A stretch of DNA of 64,000 nt from Streptomyces sp. CBMA123 (GTDB taxonomy: Bacteria; Actinomycetota; Actinomycetes; Streptomycetales; Streptomycetaceae): contig NZ_MECK01000057.1 of NCBI RefSeq assembly GCF_014596465.1, positions 1 to 64,000 on the forward strand, read 5' to 3'. A model generated the notes under the pieces. The model saw nothing but the letters and a program-made list of their open reading frames with translations, was not told the DNA's origin and did no database searches. Every line of letters begins with the position of its first letter. Position 1 is the stretch's first letter. This document shows positions 17,864 through 27,771 of the stretch, piece after piece. The position numbers were made by a program, and so were the translations under genes.

Positions 17864-17944
17864 CTTAAGCCCAGAAGATTTCAGACCTAAACTGTGACGA
17901 GATAAAGTCTTAGCACCGGAAGACTGCGGAGTCAAAGGCTTAAG
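17864..17944. promoter_or_regulatory. Divergent MFS/MarR promoter with symmetric elements
   Basis: A perfect inverted repeat AGTCTT-N8-AAGACT lies at 17906-17925. Around it, CTTAAGCC (17864-17871) and GGCTTAAG (17937-17944) are exact mirror images. The region is AT-rich between the two divergent starts and is the natural place for the MarR protein to bind. Confidence 0.55.
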
Positions 17945-17973
17945 GAGTGCACGCCCGTGCGACACTGGTCCGC

Positions 17974-18558
17974 ATGACTACGGACAAGCCGTCGCCGGCT
18001 GCCGACAAGCCTTCGCGGGCCACCCCCCTGGAGCTCGGCATCGCCGAGCAAGTGGCCCTCTACCAGCGGGAGTTCCCCACCGTCGACCCTCAGGTCGAGA
18101 CGATCGTGCAGACCCTCAACCGGGTCTCCCGGCGGATGGGCGTGGCGTACGACCGGCAGCTGACTGTGCTCGGAATCACCTCCGCCGAGTGGGAGGTGCT
18201 CAAGGCGCTGGTGGTGAGCGGCAGCCCCTACCAGCTGGGGCCGGGCGAGCTGGCCAAGCGGCTGGGGCTCACCCCGGCGGCGATGACCCACCGGATCGAC
18301 CGGATGGTCGCCGAGGACCTGGTCACCCGGGAGCGGGACGAGTCCAACCGGGTGCGGGTGATCATCGAGCTGACCGAGAACGGCCGCGACAAGTGGCTGG
18401 AGTCGATGCGGATGGCGGCGGTGTTCGAGGAGGAGCTGCTGCAGGACATCGCGGGCGAGGAGCGCACCGCGCTCTCCGCCCTGCTGGCCCGGATGCTGCG
18501 GCGGATCGAGGAGAGCCAGCCGGACGCGCTCGGGCGCACGGCCGACCTGGCGCCGTGA
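17974..18558 (+). CDS. MarR-family transcriptional regulator
   Basis: This 194-aa winged-helix protein carries LAKRLGLTPAAMTHRIDRMVAEDLVTRERDESNRVRVIIELTENG, the HTH and wing. The long N-terminal helix (about residues 20-70) and the C-terminal helix pair make the dimer interface. The start may be ATG 17974 or GTG 17947. The latter has a ribosome site overlapping its own codon, so the ATG is preferred weakly. It is divergent from the MFS transporter gene, its likely target. Confidence 0.85.
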   Translation: MTTDKPSPAADKPSRATPLELGIAEQVALYQREFPTVDPQVETIVQTLNRVSRRMGVAYDRQLTVLGITSAEWEVLKALVVSGSPYQLGPGELAKRLGLTPAAMTHRIDRMVAEDLVTRERDESNRVRVIIELTENGRDKWLESMRMAAVFEEELLQDIAGEERTALSALLARMLRRIEESQPDALGRTADLAP

Positions 18559-18576
18559 GCCGGGGCGGGTGAAACG

Positions 18577-18625
18577 ACGGGTCCGGCCCGCCGGGGGAGG
18601 TGCTCCCCCGGCGGGCCGGACCCGT
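18577..18625. terminator. Very long perfect hairpin, bidirectional terminator
   Basis: Two exactly complementary 23-nt arms (18577-18599 and 18603-18625) flank a 3-nt loop. It is the longest perfect stem seen in the window and lies between the convergent MarR and chitinase genes. Confidence 0.85.
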
Positions 18626-18752
18626 TCAGGCACTGCGACTTCGGGTGCTGCGACTTCAGGCACCGCGGGTTCAGCTACTGCGGCTTCGGGCACCGCGAGG
18701 CCCGTCAGGCGCTCGGGCGGCCAGCAGATCAGCAGATCGGCAGGTCAGCCGC
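18626..18752. repeat. Degenerate short tandem repeat beside the chitinase 3' end
   Basis: About five imperfect copies of a 15-16-bp unit (close to GGCACCGCGACTTCG) run from the terminator towards the chitinase stop. No coding capacity is evident. Confidence 0.5.
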
Positions 18753-20570
<1,818 letters not shown>

Positions 20571-20898
20571 GGGTGCGTGACTCCTGGGTGTGGGGGGGTT
20601 CCGTCGCCCGGTGGGGTGGCACATCCGGGGTGGGGCCGGACGACCGGGACATGACAGACAGGGGGTGGGAATCGAGCGGGCAGGCCTTTGACGGACACCG
20701 GGATGCGCCGAACCGGCGCCCCCGGCGCGAGGCCGGTGACGCCGGTTCAGGGGCTCCCTGCACCTGGGCAATAAAAATGGACTAGACCAACTCGCCCGTC
20801 AAGGGGTGCTGTTGGGCCTTGAGACCCGCTTAAGGTTCCGCCCCCGCCCGCACACCCACCCGCACCCCGGCCCCGGACCGGGCCTGAGCTGCGGCGGT
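20571..20898. other. Chitinase upstream region and gap to the lipoprotein gene
   Basis: These 328 bp contain the chitinase leader and promoter with a DasR-like site (20776-20791). The segment 20800-20898, between that site and the lipoprotein stop, is Pro-codon-like GC sequence in which I see no gene. Confidence 0.5.
20776..20791. promoter_or_regulatory. DasR-responsive element (dre)-like site
   Basis: The 12-bp core TGGACTAGACCA (20778-20789) differs by one base from the dre core TGGTCTAGACCA described for Streptomyces chitinase and N-acetylglucosamine genes. It lies 206 bp before the chitinase start codon in an A-rich stretch that looks like a promoter. DasR represses such genes and is released by glucosamine-6-phosphate (established for the genus). 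Confidence 0.75.
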
Positions 20899-21507
20899 TC
20901 AGTAGCGGACGGCGTTGGCCACCTCCGCCTTGACCGTGCCGGTGAGGTCCCGATTGGCATGCGCGGTGGCCTGGGAATTCCCACCCGCGGCCACGTCGTC
21001 GACCGTCACCGCGGTCGCGTCCAGCAGCTTGCCGCTGCCGTCGGTGAAGTTCACCTGCACCACGTACTTGTACGACTGCTGCCCGTGGTTGGTGACGGTC
21101 AGCTGCACCTGCGGCTTGCCGTCCGAACCGGTCGACACCGACCCGACCGAAACGTCCCCCTTGGCGTCCAGCCCGCCCTTGATCCCGGCGACCGCCGAGG
21201 CGGCCGAGGAGATCGCCGACGAAGCCTCCGCCTCCGCCGAGGAGATCGCCCCGCCCACCCCGCCGGCCGCCGAGGCCAGCGCCGACGCGGCGGAGGCCGC
21301 AGCGCTCGCCAGCTTCTGCGCCTCCCCGGCCGCCGAGGAGGCCGCACTGCTCGCGCTCTTGCCGGAGGAGCAGCCGGCCAGCGCCACCGAACCCAGTACG
21401 GCGGCGGCCAACACCCCTGCGGCAAGCCGGTGTCGACGCCTCACCGGTGCGGTGGGGCGCGGCCCGGAGGCGGCGCGGGTGGGCGGCTGGCGGTCCGTGC
21501 GGTCCAT
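20899..21507 (-). CDS. Lipoprotein with Ala/Ser-rich coil and beta-sandwich domain
   Basis: This 202-aa protein has a lipoprotein signal (VALAGC lipobox, Cys near residue 46). A run of about 60 Ala/Ser residues follows with regular spacing (probably an extended helix), then a C-terminal domain (VSVGSVSTGSDGKPQVQLTVTNHGQQSYKYVVQVNFTD). The latter resembles the FxLYD-type beta-sandwich used by many secreted proteins. It is anchored to the outer face of the membrane. GAGGG lies before the ATG. Function unknown. Confidence 0.75.
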   Translation of the reverse strand: MDRTDRQPPTRAASGPRPTAPVRRRHRLAAGVLAAAVLGSVALAGCSSGKSASSAASSAAGEAQKLASAAASAASALASAAGGVGGAISSAEAEASSAISSAASAVAGIKGGLDAKGDVSVGSVSTGSDGKPQVQLTVTNHGQQSYKYVVQVNFTDGSGKLLDATAVTVDDVAAGGNSQATAHANRDLTGTVKAEVANAVRY

Positions 21508-21627
21508 GGGAGTCCCTCGTTCCTTGCCGGCGCCGGACTGCCCGGCACACCTCCCCGCCCACCCTCCGAGCCGCCCGCCACCCCCGCCAGCAGGGGTGCT
21601 GCCTCCGGGTGACGCCCAGGCCACGCG

Positions 21628-22188
21628 CTACGACAGCCCGGAGCCCTCCTGCTCGTCCGCCTCCACGGCCGCCCGCTCCTCGCGCAGCCGCACCAGGTGA
21701 CGGCGCCGCGCCACCACCCCGTACGCGCCCGCCGCGCTCGCCACGAAGGCCAGCGCACCGACCCACGGCCGGTCGAAGACGTGCCCGGTGAAGTGGTCCA
21801 GCGAGTACCGCCCCGAGCCGGCCAGACCGATCGCCAGCCCGGTCGCACCGAGGAACGCCGGGTACTCGTAGCCGCCGCCGGTCATGAAGAAGCCCGCCGG
21901 AGCGTGCACCGACACGGCTCCGGCCATCGTCCCGGCCACCACCGCGCCGGCCGCCGGGGTGGCCAGCCCGGCCACCAGCAGCGCCCCGCCGCCCGCCTCG
22001 CCGAGACCCGCCGCGATGGCGCTCTCCCGGGCCGGGTGGAAGCCCATGTGGTCCATCGCCTGGGTGGTCGCCTCCAGCCCACCGCCACCGAACCAGCCGA
22101 ACAGCTTCTGGGTGCCGTGCGCGATCAGCACCCCACCGACCGCACTGCGCAGGGCCAGCAGGCCCAGGTCCCTACGGTTCAGGCACAT
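21628..22188 (-). CDS. DoxX-family membrane protein
   Basis: This 186-aa protein has four to five hydrophobic segments and the family's hallmark near the start: LALRSAVGGVLIAHGTQKLFGWFGGGGL. DoxX relatives take part in quinone-linked redox or detoxification complexes, with the exact role often unknown. GAGGA lies 7 bp upstream of the ATG. The C-terminal tail is highly charged (RRRHLVRLREERAAVEADEQEGSG). It is divergent from marC-like, with an unusual repeated promoter region between. Confidence 0.85.
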   Translation of the reverse strand: MCLNRRDLGLLALRSAVGGVLIAHGTQKLFGWFGGGGLEATTQAMDHMGFHPARESAIAAGLGEAGGGALLVAGLATPAAGAVVAGTMAGAVSVHAPAGFFMTGGGYEYPAFLGATGLAIGLAGSGRYSLDHFTGHVFDRPWVGALAFVASAAGAYGVVARRRHLVRLREERAAVEADEQEGSGLS

Positions 22189-22203
22189 GTCGCATCCTCG
22201 TTT

Positions 22204-22255
22204 CCGCCAAGGAGTCTCCGCCAAGGAGCGGTCGTACCGCCACGGAGTGGTCGTA
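22204..22255. repeat. Short direct repeats in the DoxX/MarC divergent promoter
   Basis: A 19-bp unit occurs twice in tandem (22218-22236 and 22237-22255, 17 of 19 identical; CCGCCAAGGAGCGGTCGTA), with a third partial copy (22204-22217). All lie just upstream of the doxX start, where repeated operator half-sites would act. Confidence 0.6.
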
Positions 22256-22426
22256 CGTACTTCCATGGCACCCGAGAGCGCGCACCTGTTCGAGCCGGGA
22301 CCGCCATCCGGGCGAATCCGCCCGTGGCGAGGAATGAACCGGCGGGCCGGGGATCCCCGCCGCGCCCGACCGCGGAGCGTGGCGTGGCGGGCCGGTCGCA
22401 CCGGGCACCGCGGTCATGCTGGGCCC

Positions 22427-23062
22427 ATGTTCGTCTTCAACCTGAGCAGCGCGTTCATCACCTTCTTCGCCGTGGTCGGCCCGCCCAAGACCCTGCTGAC
22501 CTTCGCCCAGCTGGCCGCCGACCGGAGCGACCGGGAACTGCGCCGGCTGGCGGCCTGGAGCACGCTGATCTCGGCGCTGATCGGCCTGGTGCTCGGCTTC
22601 GGGGCGGACGCGGTCACCACGCTCTTCCACATCAGCGACGAGTCGCTGCGGCTCGCGGGCGGGGCGATCTTCTTCTTCTACGCGGTCGCACTGGTCTTCG
22701 GCATCCACCTCGGCCGGGACGACGACGGCGACGAGGGGCACCTGGCGAACCCGCTGGCCGAAGGCATCCGCGAACTGCTGCTGCCGTACATCGCCAGCCC
22801 GCTCGCGGTCAGCGCCGTCCTGGTCGCCTCGCTGAACCGGGACGACGTGGGCTGGAAGGCGGCCGTCGCCGGGGCGTACGTGGCCGTGGTGGTGCTCAAC
22901 TACGTCTGCGTGGCCGTGCTCGCGCCGCTGCTGCGGCGCACCCACCAGACCTTGCTGGAGGTGCTGTCCCGACTGCTCGGGCTGCTGCTCGCGGCGGTCG
23001 GCATCGAGCTGTTCCTGGAGGGCCTGGCCGGGCTCGGGGTACACCTGACCTCGGTGCACTAG
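22427..23062 (+). CDS. MarC-family integral membrane protein
   Basis: This 211-aa protein has six hydrophobic helices and the MarC pattern: SSAFITFFAVVGPPKTLLTF at the start and AGGAIFFFYAVALVFG in the middle. A DDDGDEG charged loop follows, and a Pro-containing helix (LLLPYIASPLAVSAVLVASL) replaces the usual PLAIPLLAGPGAI motif. The family was once thought to affect multidrug resistance; its true role is not known. It is divergent from doxX. Confidence 0.8.
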   Translation: MFVFNLSSAFITFFAVVGPPKTLLTFAQLAADRSDRELRRLAAWSTLISALIGLVLGFGADAVTTLFHISDESLRLAGGAIFFFYAVALVFGIHLGRDDDGDEGHLANPLAEGIRELLLPYIASPLAVSAVLVASLNRDDVGWKAAVAGAYVAVVVLNYVCVAVLAPLLRRTHQTLLEVLSRLLGLLLAAVGIELFLEGLAGLGVHLTSVH

Positions 23063-23131
23063 GAGGGCTGGGCTCAGGGGGCTGGGCTCAGGGGGCTGGG
23101 CTCAGGAGGGCTGGGCTCAGGAGGGCTGGGC
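23061..23131. repeat. Five-copy 14-15-bp tandem repeat between marC-like and FMN-reductase genes
   Basis: Units close to AGGAGGGCTGGGCTC repeat five times with 0-1 differences. The last copy enters the 3' end of the FMN reductase gene and sets its final residues. This is a likely length-variable locus. Confidence 0.8.
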
Positions 23132-23671
23132 CCCGCCCGCAGCCAGGCGGGTCAGCACCTCGCCGATCCGCCCGCGCACCAGCGGGTCGGCGACCAGCCC
23201 TTCCGGACCGACCGCGCCGCGCTCCAGCGGGATCCGGACGCAGGCCTGCGCCACGACCACCGCGCCGGTGTAGCCGAGCACGGTGCGCAGGGTGGCCTCG
23301 GCGCCCTGGCCGCGGCCGGGCCCGGCGCAGTTGATCCAGGCCGCGGGCTTGTCCGAGATCTCGACCCCGCCGACCGTCCAGTCCAGCAGGTTCTTGAAGG
23401 CGCCGGGCAGCGTCCCGGCGTACTCGGGGGTGCAGACCAGCAGTGCGTCGGCCGCCTCGATCGCCGCCCGCAGCGCGGCCACCGGCTCCGGCAGCGGGTC
23501 GGTGTCGTGGTCCGGGTTGAAGTGCGGCAGCCCGGCGAGGCCCCGGTAGTACGTGGTCCGGACGCCGGGCAGGGTGTCGGCCACCGCGGCGGCGGTGCGC
23601 AGCACGGCCTCGTTGGCGGAGCCGGCCCGCAGGCTCCCGGGCAGCAGCAGGATGTGGCGCTCGTTCGGCAT
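23117..23671 (-). CDS. NADPH-dependent FMN reductase / quinone reductase
   Basis: This 184-aa flavodoxin-fold protein has the FMN phosphate loop near the start (LLLPGSLRAGSANEA) and the family motif TPEYAGTLPGAFKNLLDWTVGG, which contacts the isoalloxazine ring. It should reduce FMN, quinones or azo compounds with NADPH. ATG 23671 is chosen by homology, as the protein then begins MPNERHILLLPGSLR; the AAGGAG is some 15 bp upstream. The 3' end lies inside a tandem repeat, so the final residues may vary between strains. Confidence 0.85.
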   Translation of the reverse strand: MPNERHILLLPGSLRAGSANEAVLRTAAAVADTLPGVRTTYYRGLAGLPHFNPDHDTDPLPEPVAALRAAIEAADALLVCTPEYAGTLPGAFKNLLDWTVGGVEISDKPAAWINCAGPGRGQGAEATLRTVLGYTGAVVVAQACVRIPLERGAVGPEGLVADPLVRGRIGEVLTRLAAGGAQPS

Positions 23672-23765
23672 GCCGAGGAACCTACTCCTTGACGTGCGCG
23701 TCAACGCACGGCCGGCGGTGCCGCACGGCGATCAGTGCGGCACCGCCGTCGGTGCCGCGGGGCGG

Positions 23766-24200
23766 TCAGTTCGGCAGCAGCGGCCGCCAGGGCACCGGGC
23801 TGGAGAGGATCATCGAGCTGGACGGCGGCCCGTACCCGCCGAGCCGGTCGCAGAGCGCCTCGAACCCGGCCATCGTCGACACCGCGACCAGCAGCACGCA
23901 GCACGCCCCGCCGGTGACCCGGTGCAGCTGCAGCACCTCCGGCCAGGTCGCCACCTCGGGGTCGCGCAGCACGCAGCGCGGGCCGTAGCACTGGACCTGG
24001 ACCAGCGCGGTGATCGGCAGTCCGGCCCGGGTGGGGTCGACGTGGGCGTGGTAGCCGCTGATCACCCCGTCCGCCTCCAGGCGGCGGACCCGTTCGGCCA
24101 CCGCGGGTGCGGACAGGCTCACCCGGCGCGAGAGTTCGTTGTACGAGAGCCTGGCGTCGGCCTGGAGTTCGGCCAGCAGGCGGCGGTCTACGGCGTCCAT
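23766..24200 (-). CDS. Lrp/AsnC-family regulator, likely controlling tryptophan catabolism
   Basis: This 144-aa regulator has an N-terminal HTH (LDA VDRRLLAELQADARLSYNELSRRVSLSAPAVAERVRRLEADG) and a C-terminal RAM-type effector domain with LITALVQVQC and VTGGACCVLLVAVS. These proteins sense amino acids and form octamers. It is divergent from the tryptophan dioxygenase-like and kynureninase genes across a 219-bp promoter region, as in actinobacterial kynurenine loci, so it probably regulates them in response to tryptophan. Confidence 0.85.
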   Translation of the reverse strand: MDAVDRRLLAELQADARLSYNELSRRVSLSAPAVAERVRRLEADGVISGYHAHVDPTRAGLPITALVQVQCYGPRCVLRDPEVATWPEVLQLHRVTGGACCVLLVAVSTMAGFEALCDRLGGYGPPSSSMILSSPVPWRPLLPN

Positions 24201-24419
24201 GACGGCTCCCGGGATCCGTTGCGATCAGCGGTTTTACATTCACAAAGCAGATCGACCGAACGCCTCGCGAACGACAACCCGAAGCACGGTTGCGGTGCTC
24301 ATCGGCCATTCAACCGGGGGGCCACGGCGCCGCACAATGGGCTCCCCGGTGGAACCAGGACGTCCGTCCGCTCCGCCGGCCCCGGGCCACGAGGCCCGGA
24401 CGGATCAGGAGGGATCGGG

Positions 24420-25250
24420 ATGGGGCACGACACGGTGGAGACACCCAACCTGTCGTTCGGTCGGGGCGGCCGGCCGGGTCGGGGCACCCCGTACGCGCAG
24501 TACGCGCGCCTGGAGGAGCTGCACAGCCTCCAGCACCCGCTCAGCAAGGAGCCGGCCGAGCTGTCGTTCATCGTCACCACCCAGGTGATGGAGCTGCTCT
24601 TCGACCTGCTGCGGCACGAGTGGACGATCGCCCGGCAGGCGCTGCGCGAGGACGACCTGACCGCCGCGCTGGCCGCACTGCGCCGCGGCACCCACGTGCA
24701 GGACGTGCTGGTGGAGTCCTGGGAGCTGCTGGCCACCATGACGCCGCAGGAGTTCAACTCCTTCCGCGCCCTGTTCGGCGAGGCCTCCGGCTTCCAGTCC
24801 TCGGCCTTCCTGCACCTGGAGTTCCTGCTCGGCAACAAGAACGCCGCGCTGCTGAACATGTACGCGCAGGTGCCGGAGATCCAGGCCGAGCTGACCGAAG
24901 CACTGCGCTCCCCCGGCCTGTACGACGAGGCCGTCAGCCTGCTGGCCCGGCGCGGCCTGGCGGTGCGCGCGGAGGTCTCGGAGCAGCGCTACCGCCCCTC
25001 CGAGGAGGTCGCCGCGGCCTGGCGGCAGGTCTACACGGAGCCGGAGCTCGCGGACCTGCAGCCGCTCGGCGAGGCGCTGTTGGACGTGGCCGAGCGGGTC
25101 ACCCGCTGGCGCCAGCGGCACCTGACCTCGGTCAAGCGGACCATGGGCGGCAAGCCCGGCTCGGGCGGTTCCAGCGGGCTGACCTGGCTGCGCAAGGCGG
25201 CCGAGCAGGACGTGTTCCCGGAGCTGTGGACGATCCGGGACGAGCTGTGA
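24420..25250 (+). CDS. Tryptophan 2,3-dioxygenase-family protein
   Basis: This 276-aa all-helical protein should be a heme dioxygenase opening the indole ring of L-tryptophan to N-formylkynurenine. Family blocks are present: LHSLQHPLS, ELSFIVTTQVMELLFDLLRHEW, FRALFGEASGFQSS and the C-terminal GGKPGSGGSSGLTWL. Two contacts of characterised enzymes differ: the distal His position reads Thr (VTTQ), as I recall for other streptomycete members, and the SLQYR Arg that holds the substrate carboxylate is replaced (SSAFLHLEF). GGAGG precedes the ATG. Kynureninase follows after 41 bp on the same strand. Confidence 0.85.
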   Translation: MGHDTVETPNLSFGRGGRPGRGTPYAQYARLEELHSLQHPLSKEPAELSFIVTTQVMELLFDLLRHEWTIARQALREDDLTAALAALRRGTHVQDVLVESWELLATMTPQEFNSFRALFGEASGFQSSAFLHLEFLLGNKNAALLNMYAQVPEIQAELTEALRSPGLYDEAVSLLARRGLAVRAEVSEQRYRPSEEVAAAWRQVYTEPELADLQPLGEALLDVAERVTRWRQRHLTSVKRTMGGKPGSGGSSGLTWLRKAAEQDVFPELWTIRDEL

Positions 25251-25291
25251 GCAGACCAGCGGTGCACAGGGGCGACGAACGAGGGATGGGC

Positions 25292-26518
25292 ATGATCACG
25301 CGCGAGGAGTGCGCGGCGCTGGACGCCGTCGACCCGCTGGCGGCGTTCCGCGAGGAGTTCACCCTGCCGGACGGGGTGATCTACCTGGACGGCAACTCGC
25401 TGGGCGCGCTGCCGGTGCGCACCCCGGAGCGGGTGGCCCGGGTGGTCGAGCAGGAGTGGGGCCGGGAGCTGATCCGCAGCTGGAACGACGCCGGCTGGTT
25501 CGAGCAGCCGTACCGGCTGGGGCGGCGGATCGCGCCGCTGATCGGGGCCGATCCGGCGGAGGTGGTCGTCTGCGACACCACCTCGGTGAACCTGTTCAAG
25601 GTGCTCGCGGCCGCGCTGCGGCTGCGCCCGGAGCGGCGCACGGTGCTCGGCGACGTCGAGGCCTTCCCGACCGACCTGTACATCGCCGAGGGCGTGACCG
25701 GCCTGGTCGAGGGCGGGCGCAGCGTGCTGATCCACCCCGAGGAGCTGGACCGGCACCTGGACGGCGACGTCGCCGTGGTGGTGCTGTCGCACGTGGACTA
25801 CCGCACCGGCGAGCTGCTGGACATGCCCGGGATCACCGCCCGCGTGCAGGCCGCGGGCGCCCTGATGATCTGGGACGTGTGCCACTCGGTGGGCGCGCTG
25901 CCGATCGAACTCGGCGCCGCGAACGCAGACTTCGCGGTCGGCTGCACCTACAAGTACCTGAACTCCGGCCCCGGCTCGCCGGCCTTCCTGTACGTCGCCG
26001 AGCGGCACCTGGCGGCCGCCCCGCGGCAGCCGCTGAGCGGCTGGTTCGGGCACGCCCGCCCGTTCGCCTTCGAGCCCGGGTACGACCCGAAGCCGGGCAT
26101 CGGGCGCTTCCTGACCAGCTCGCCCTCGCTGCTCGGCCAGGCCTCGCTGGAGGTCTCCCTGGACATCTGGGAGCGGGCCGACCTGGCCGCCGTCCGGGCG
26201 AAGAGCCTGGCGCTGACCGACCTGTTCGTCTCGCTGGTCGAGGGCCTGGACGGGGTCGAGGTGGTGACCCCGCGCGAGCACGCCCGGCGGGGCAGCCAGG
26301 TCGCGCTGCGGCACGCGGACGGCTACCCGGTGGTGCAGGCGCTGATCGCCCGCGGGGTGATCGGGGACTTCCGCGCACCGGACCTGATGCGCTTCGGCTT
26401 CACTCCGCTCTACCTCTCGTACACCGAGGTGTGGGACGCGGCCCGGCAGCTGGCCGAGGTGCTGGCGAGCGGTGAGTGGCGGGAGGACCGTTTCTCCCGC
26501 CGGGGCGAGGTGACGTAG
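25292..26518 (+). CDS. kynU: Kynureninase
   Basis: This 408-aa PLP enzyme cleaves kynurenine (or 3-hydroxykynurenine) to anthranilate and alanine. The fold-type I pattern is clear: YLDGNSLGALP near the start, an Asp in IWDVCHSVGALP, and the PLP lysine in GCTYKYLNSGPGSPAFLYV. The second of two nearby ATGs is chosen because GAGGG lies 6 bp before it. It is coupled to the dioxygenase gene. The formamidase step between them is not encoded here and must come from elsewhere or occur spontaneously. Anthranilate could feed degradation or specialised metabolism. Confidence 0.93.
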   Translation: MITREECAALDAVDPLAAFREEFTLPDGVIYLDGNSLGALPVRTPERVARVVEQEWGRELIRSWNDAGWFEQPYRLGRRIAPLIGADPAEVVVCDTTSVNLFKVLAAALRLRPERRTVLGDVEAFPTDLYIAEGVTGLVEGGRSVLIHPEELDRHLDGDVAVVVLSHVDYRTGELLDMPGITARVQAAGALMIWDVCHSVGALPIELGAANADFAVGCTYKYLNSGPGSPAFLYVAERHLAAAPRQPLSGWFGHARPFAFEPGYDPKPGIGRFLTSSPSLLGQASLEVSLDIWERADLAAVRAKSLALTDLFVSLVEGLDGVEVVTPREHARRGSQVALRHADGYPVVQALIARGVIGDFRAPDLMRFGFTPLYLSYTEVWDAARQLAEVLASGEWREDRFSRRGEVT

Positions 26519-26559
26519 CCGGGCCACGGGGGTCGGTCGGCCCTCAATGATGCGCAGCA

Positions 26560-27085
<526 letters not shown>

Positions 27086-27147
27086 CGTGACGCAGGTCAT
27101 GGCCGGGCCGGAGTTCGACCGCCATCACCCCAGGGAAACCTCCTATT

Positions 27148-27160
27148 TGACGATCCGTCA
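27148..27160. promoter_or_regulatory. Small perfect palindrome upstream of the AtpF-like gene
   Basis: TGACG-ATC-CGTCA is an exact 13-bp inverted repeat, 19 bp before the GTG start. It overlaps a possible -35 (TTGACG). It may be an operator, possibly a relic of the lost TetR neighbour. Confidence 0.4.
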
Positions 27161-27178
27161 TACCACGGGGAGGTTGAC

Positions 27179-27682
27179 GTGCACATCGAACTCGGTCCGC
27201 TCAAGCCCGATCCCTCCATGCTGGTCCTCGGCCTGACCCTGCTCTTCCTGCTGATGTTCGTGCTCGGCGTCCTGCTGTTGCCGCGCGTCGAGCGGATCCA
27301 GGCCCAACGGTGGGACGCGACCGAGGGCCGCACCGAACGGGCGGAGGCCGTCCTCGCCGAGGCCGAGGCGGTCCGGGACGCCGCCCTGCACGAGATCACC
27401 GAGGCCCGGCACGAGGCCGCCCGGATCCGCCAGGAGTACACCGAGCGGGGCTCGGCGGCGATCGCCTCGGCCCGCGCCGACGGCGCCCGCGACCGCGACC
27501 TGCTCCTGCGCACCGGCCGCGCCCGGATCGTGGCCGACCGGGCCGAGGTCGCCGACGTCCTGCGGCAGGACGTCGGCGACCTGGCCGTCACCCTGGCCGG
27601 CCGGGTGGTGGGGGAACCGGTGCACACCGTCGCCGCCGAACGCCGCACGGTGGAACGGTTCTTCGCCTCGGCGTCCGACTGA
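27179..27682 (+). CDS. Orphan protein resembling ATP synthase subunit b
   Basis: This 167-aa protein has one N-terminal membrane helix (MLVLGLTLLFLLMFVLGVLLLP) and then a long, charged, uninterrupted helix with regular Ala/Glu/Arg (ERAEAVLAEAEAVRDAALHEITEARHEAARIRQEY). This is the layout of the peripheral-stalk b subunit. No other ATP synthase gene lies nearby, so it is not the housekeeping atpF. GGGAGG lies just before the GTG. It could be a stalk-like paralogue or simply an unrelated membrane-tethered coiled coil. Confidence 0.6.
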   Translation: MHIELGPLKPDPSMLVLGLTLLFLLMFVLGVLLLPRVERIQAQRWDATEGRTERAEAVLAEAEAVRDAALHEITEARHEAARIRQEYTERGSAAIASARADGARDRDLLLRTGRARIVADRAEVADVLRQDVGDLAVTLAGRVVGEPVHTVAAERRTVERFFASASD

Positions 27683-27718
27683 CGCATCGTCATCTCAGCT
27701 TCCGTTCACCGCCGACGA

Positions 27719-27757
27719 CGAAGGCCGCCCGGGTCGATCCGACCGGGGCGGCCTTCG
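27719..27757. terminator. Bidirectional stem-loop terminator
   Basis: Eighteen-nt arms (27719-27736 and 27740-27757, one mismatch) with a 3-nt loop lie between the AtpF-like gene and the convergent surface-protein gene. Confidence 0.85.
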
Positions 27758-27771
27758 CATCGGCACGACCG

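Noticed and set aside
27179..27682. Housekeeping atpF and start of an ATP synthase operon
   Set aside because: Neighbouring genes are unrelated (kynureninase remnants, surface protein), and no other F1Fo subunit is present.
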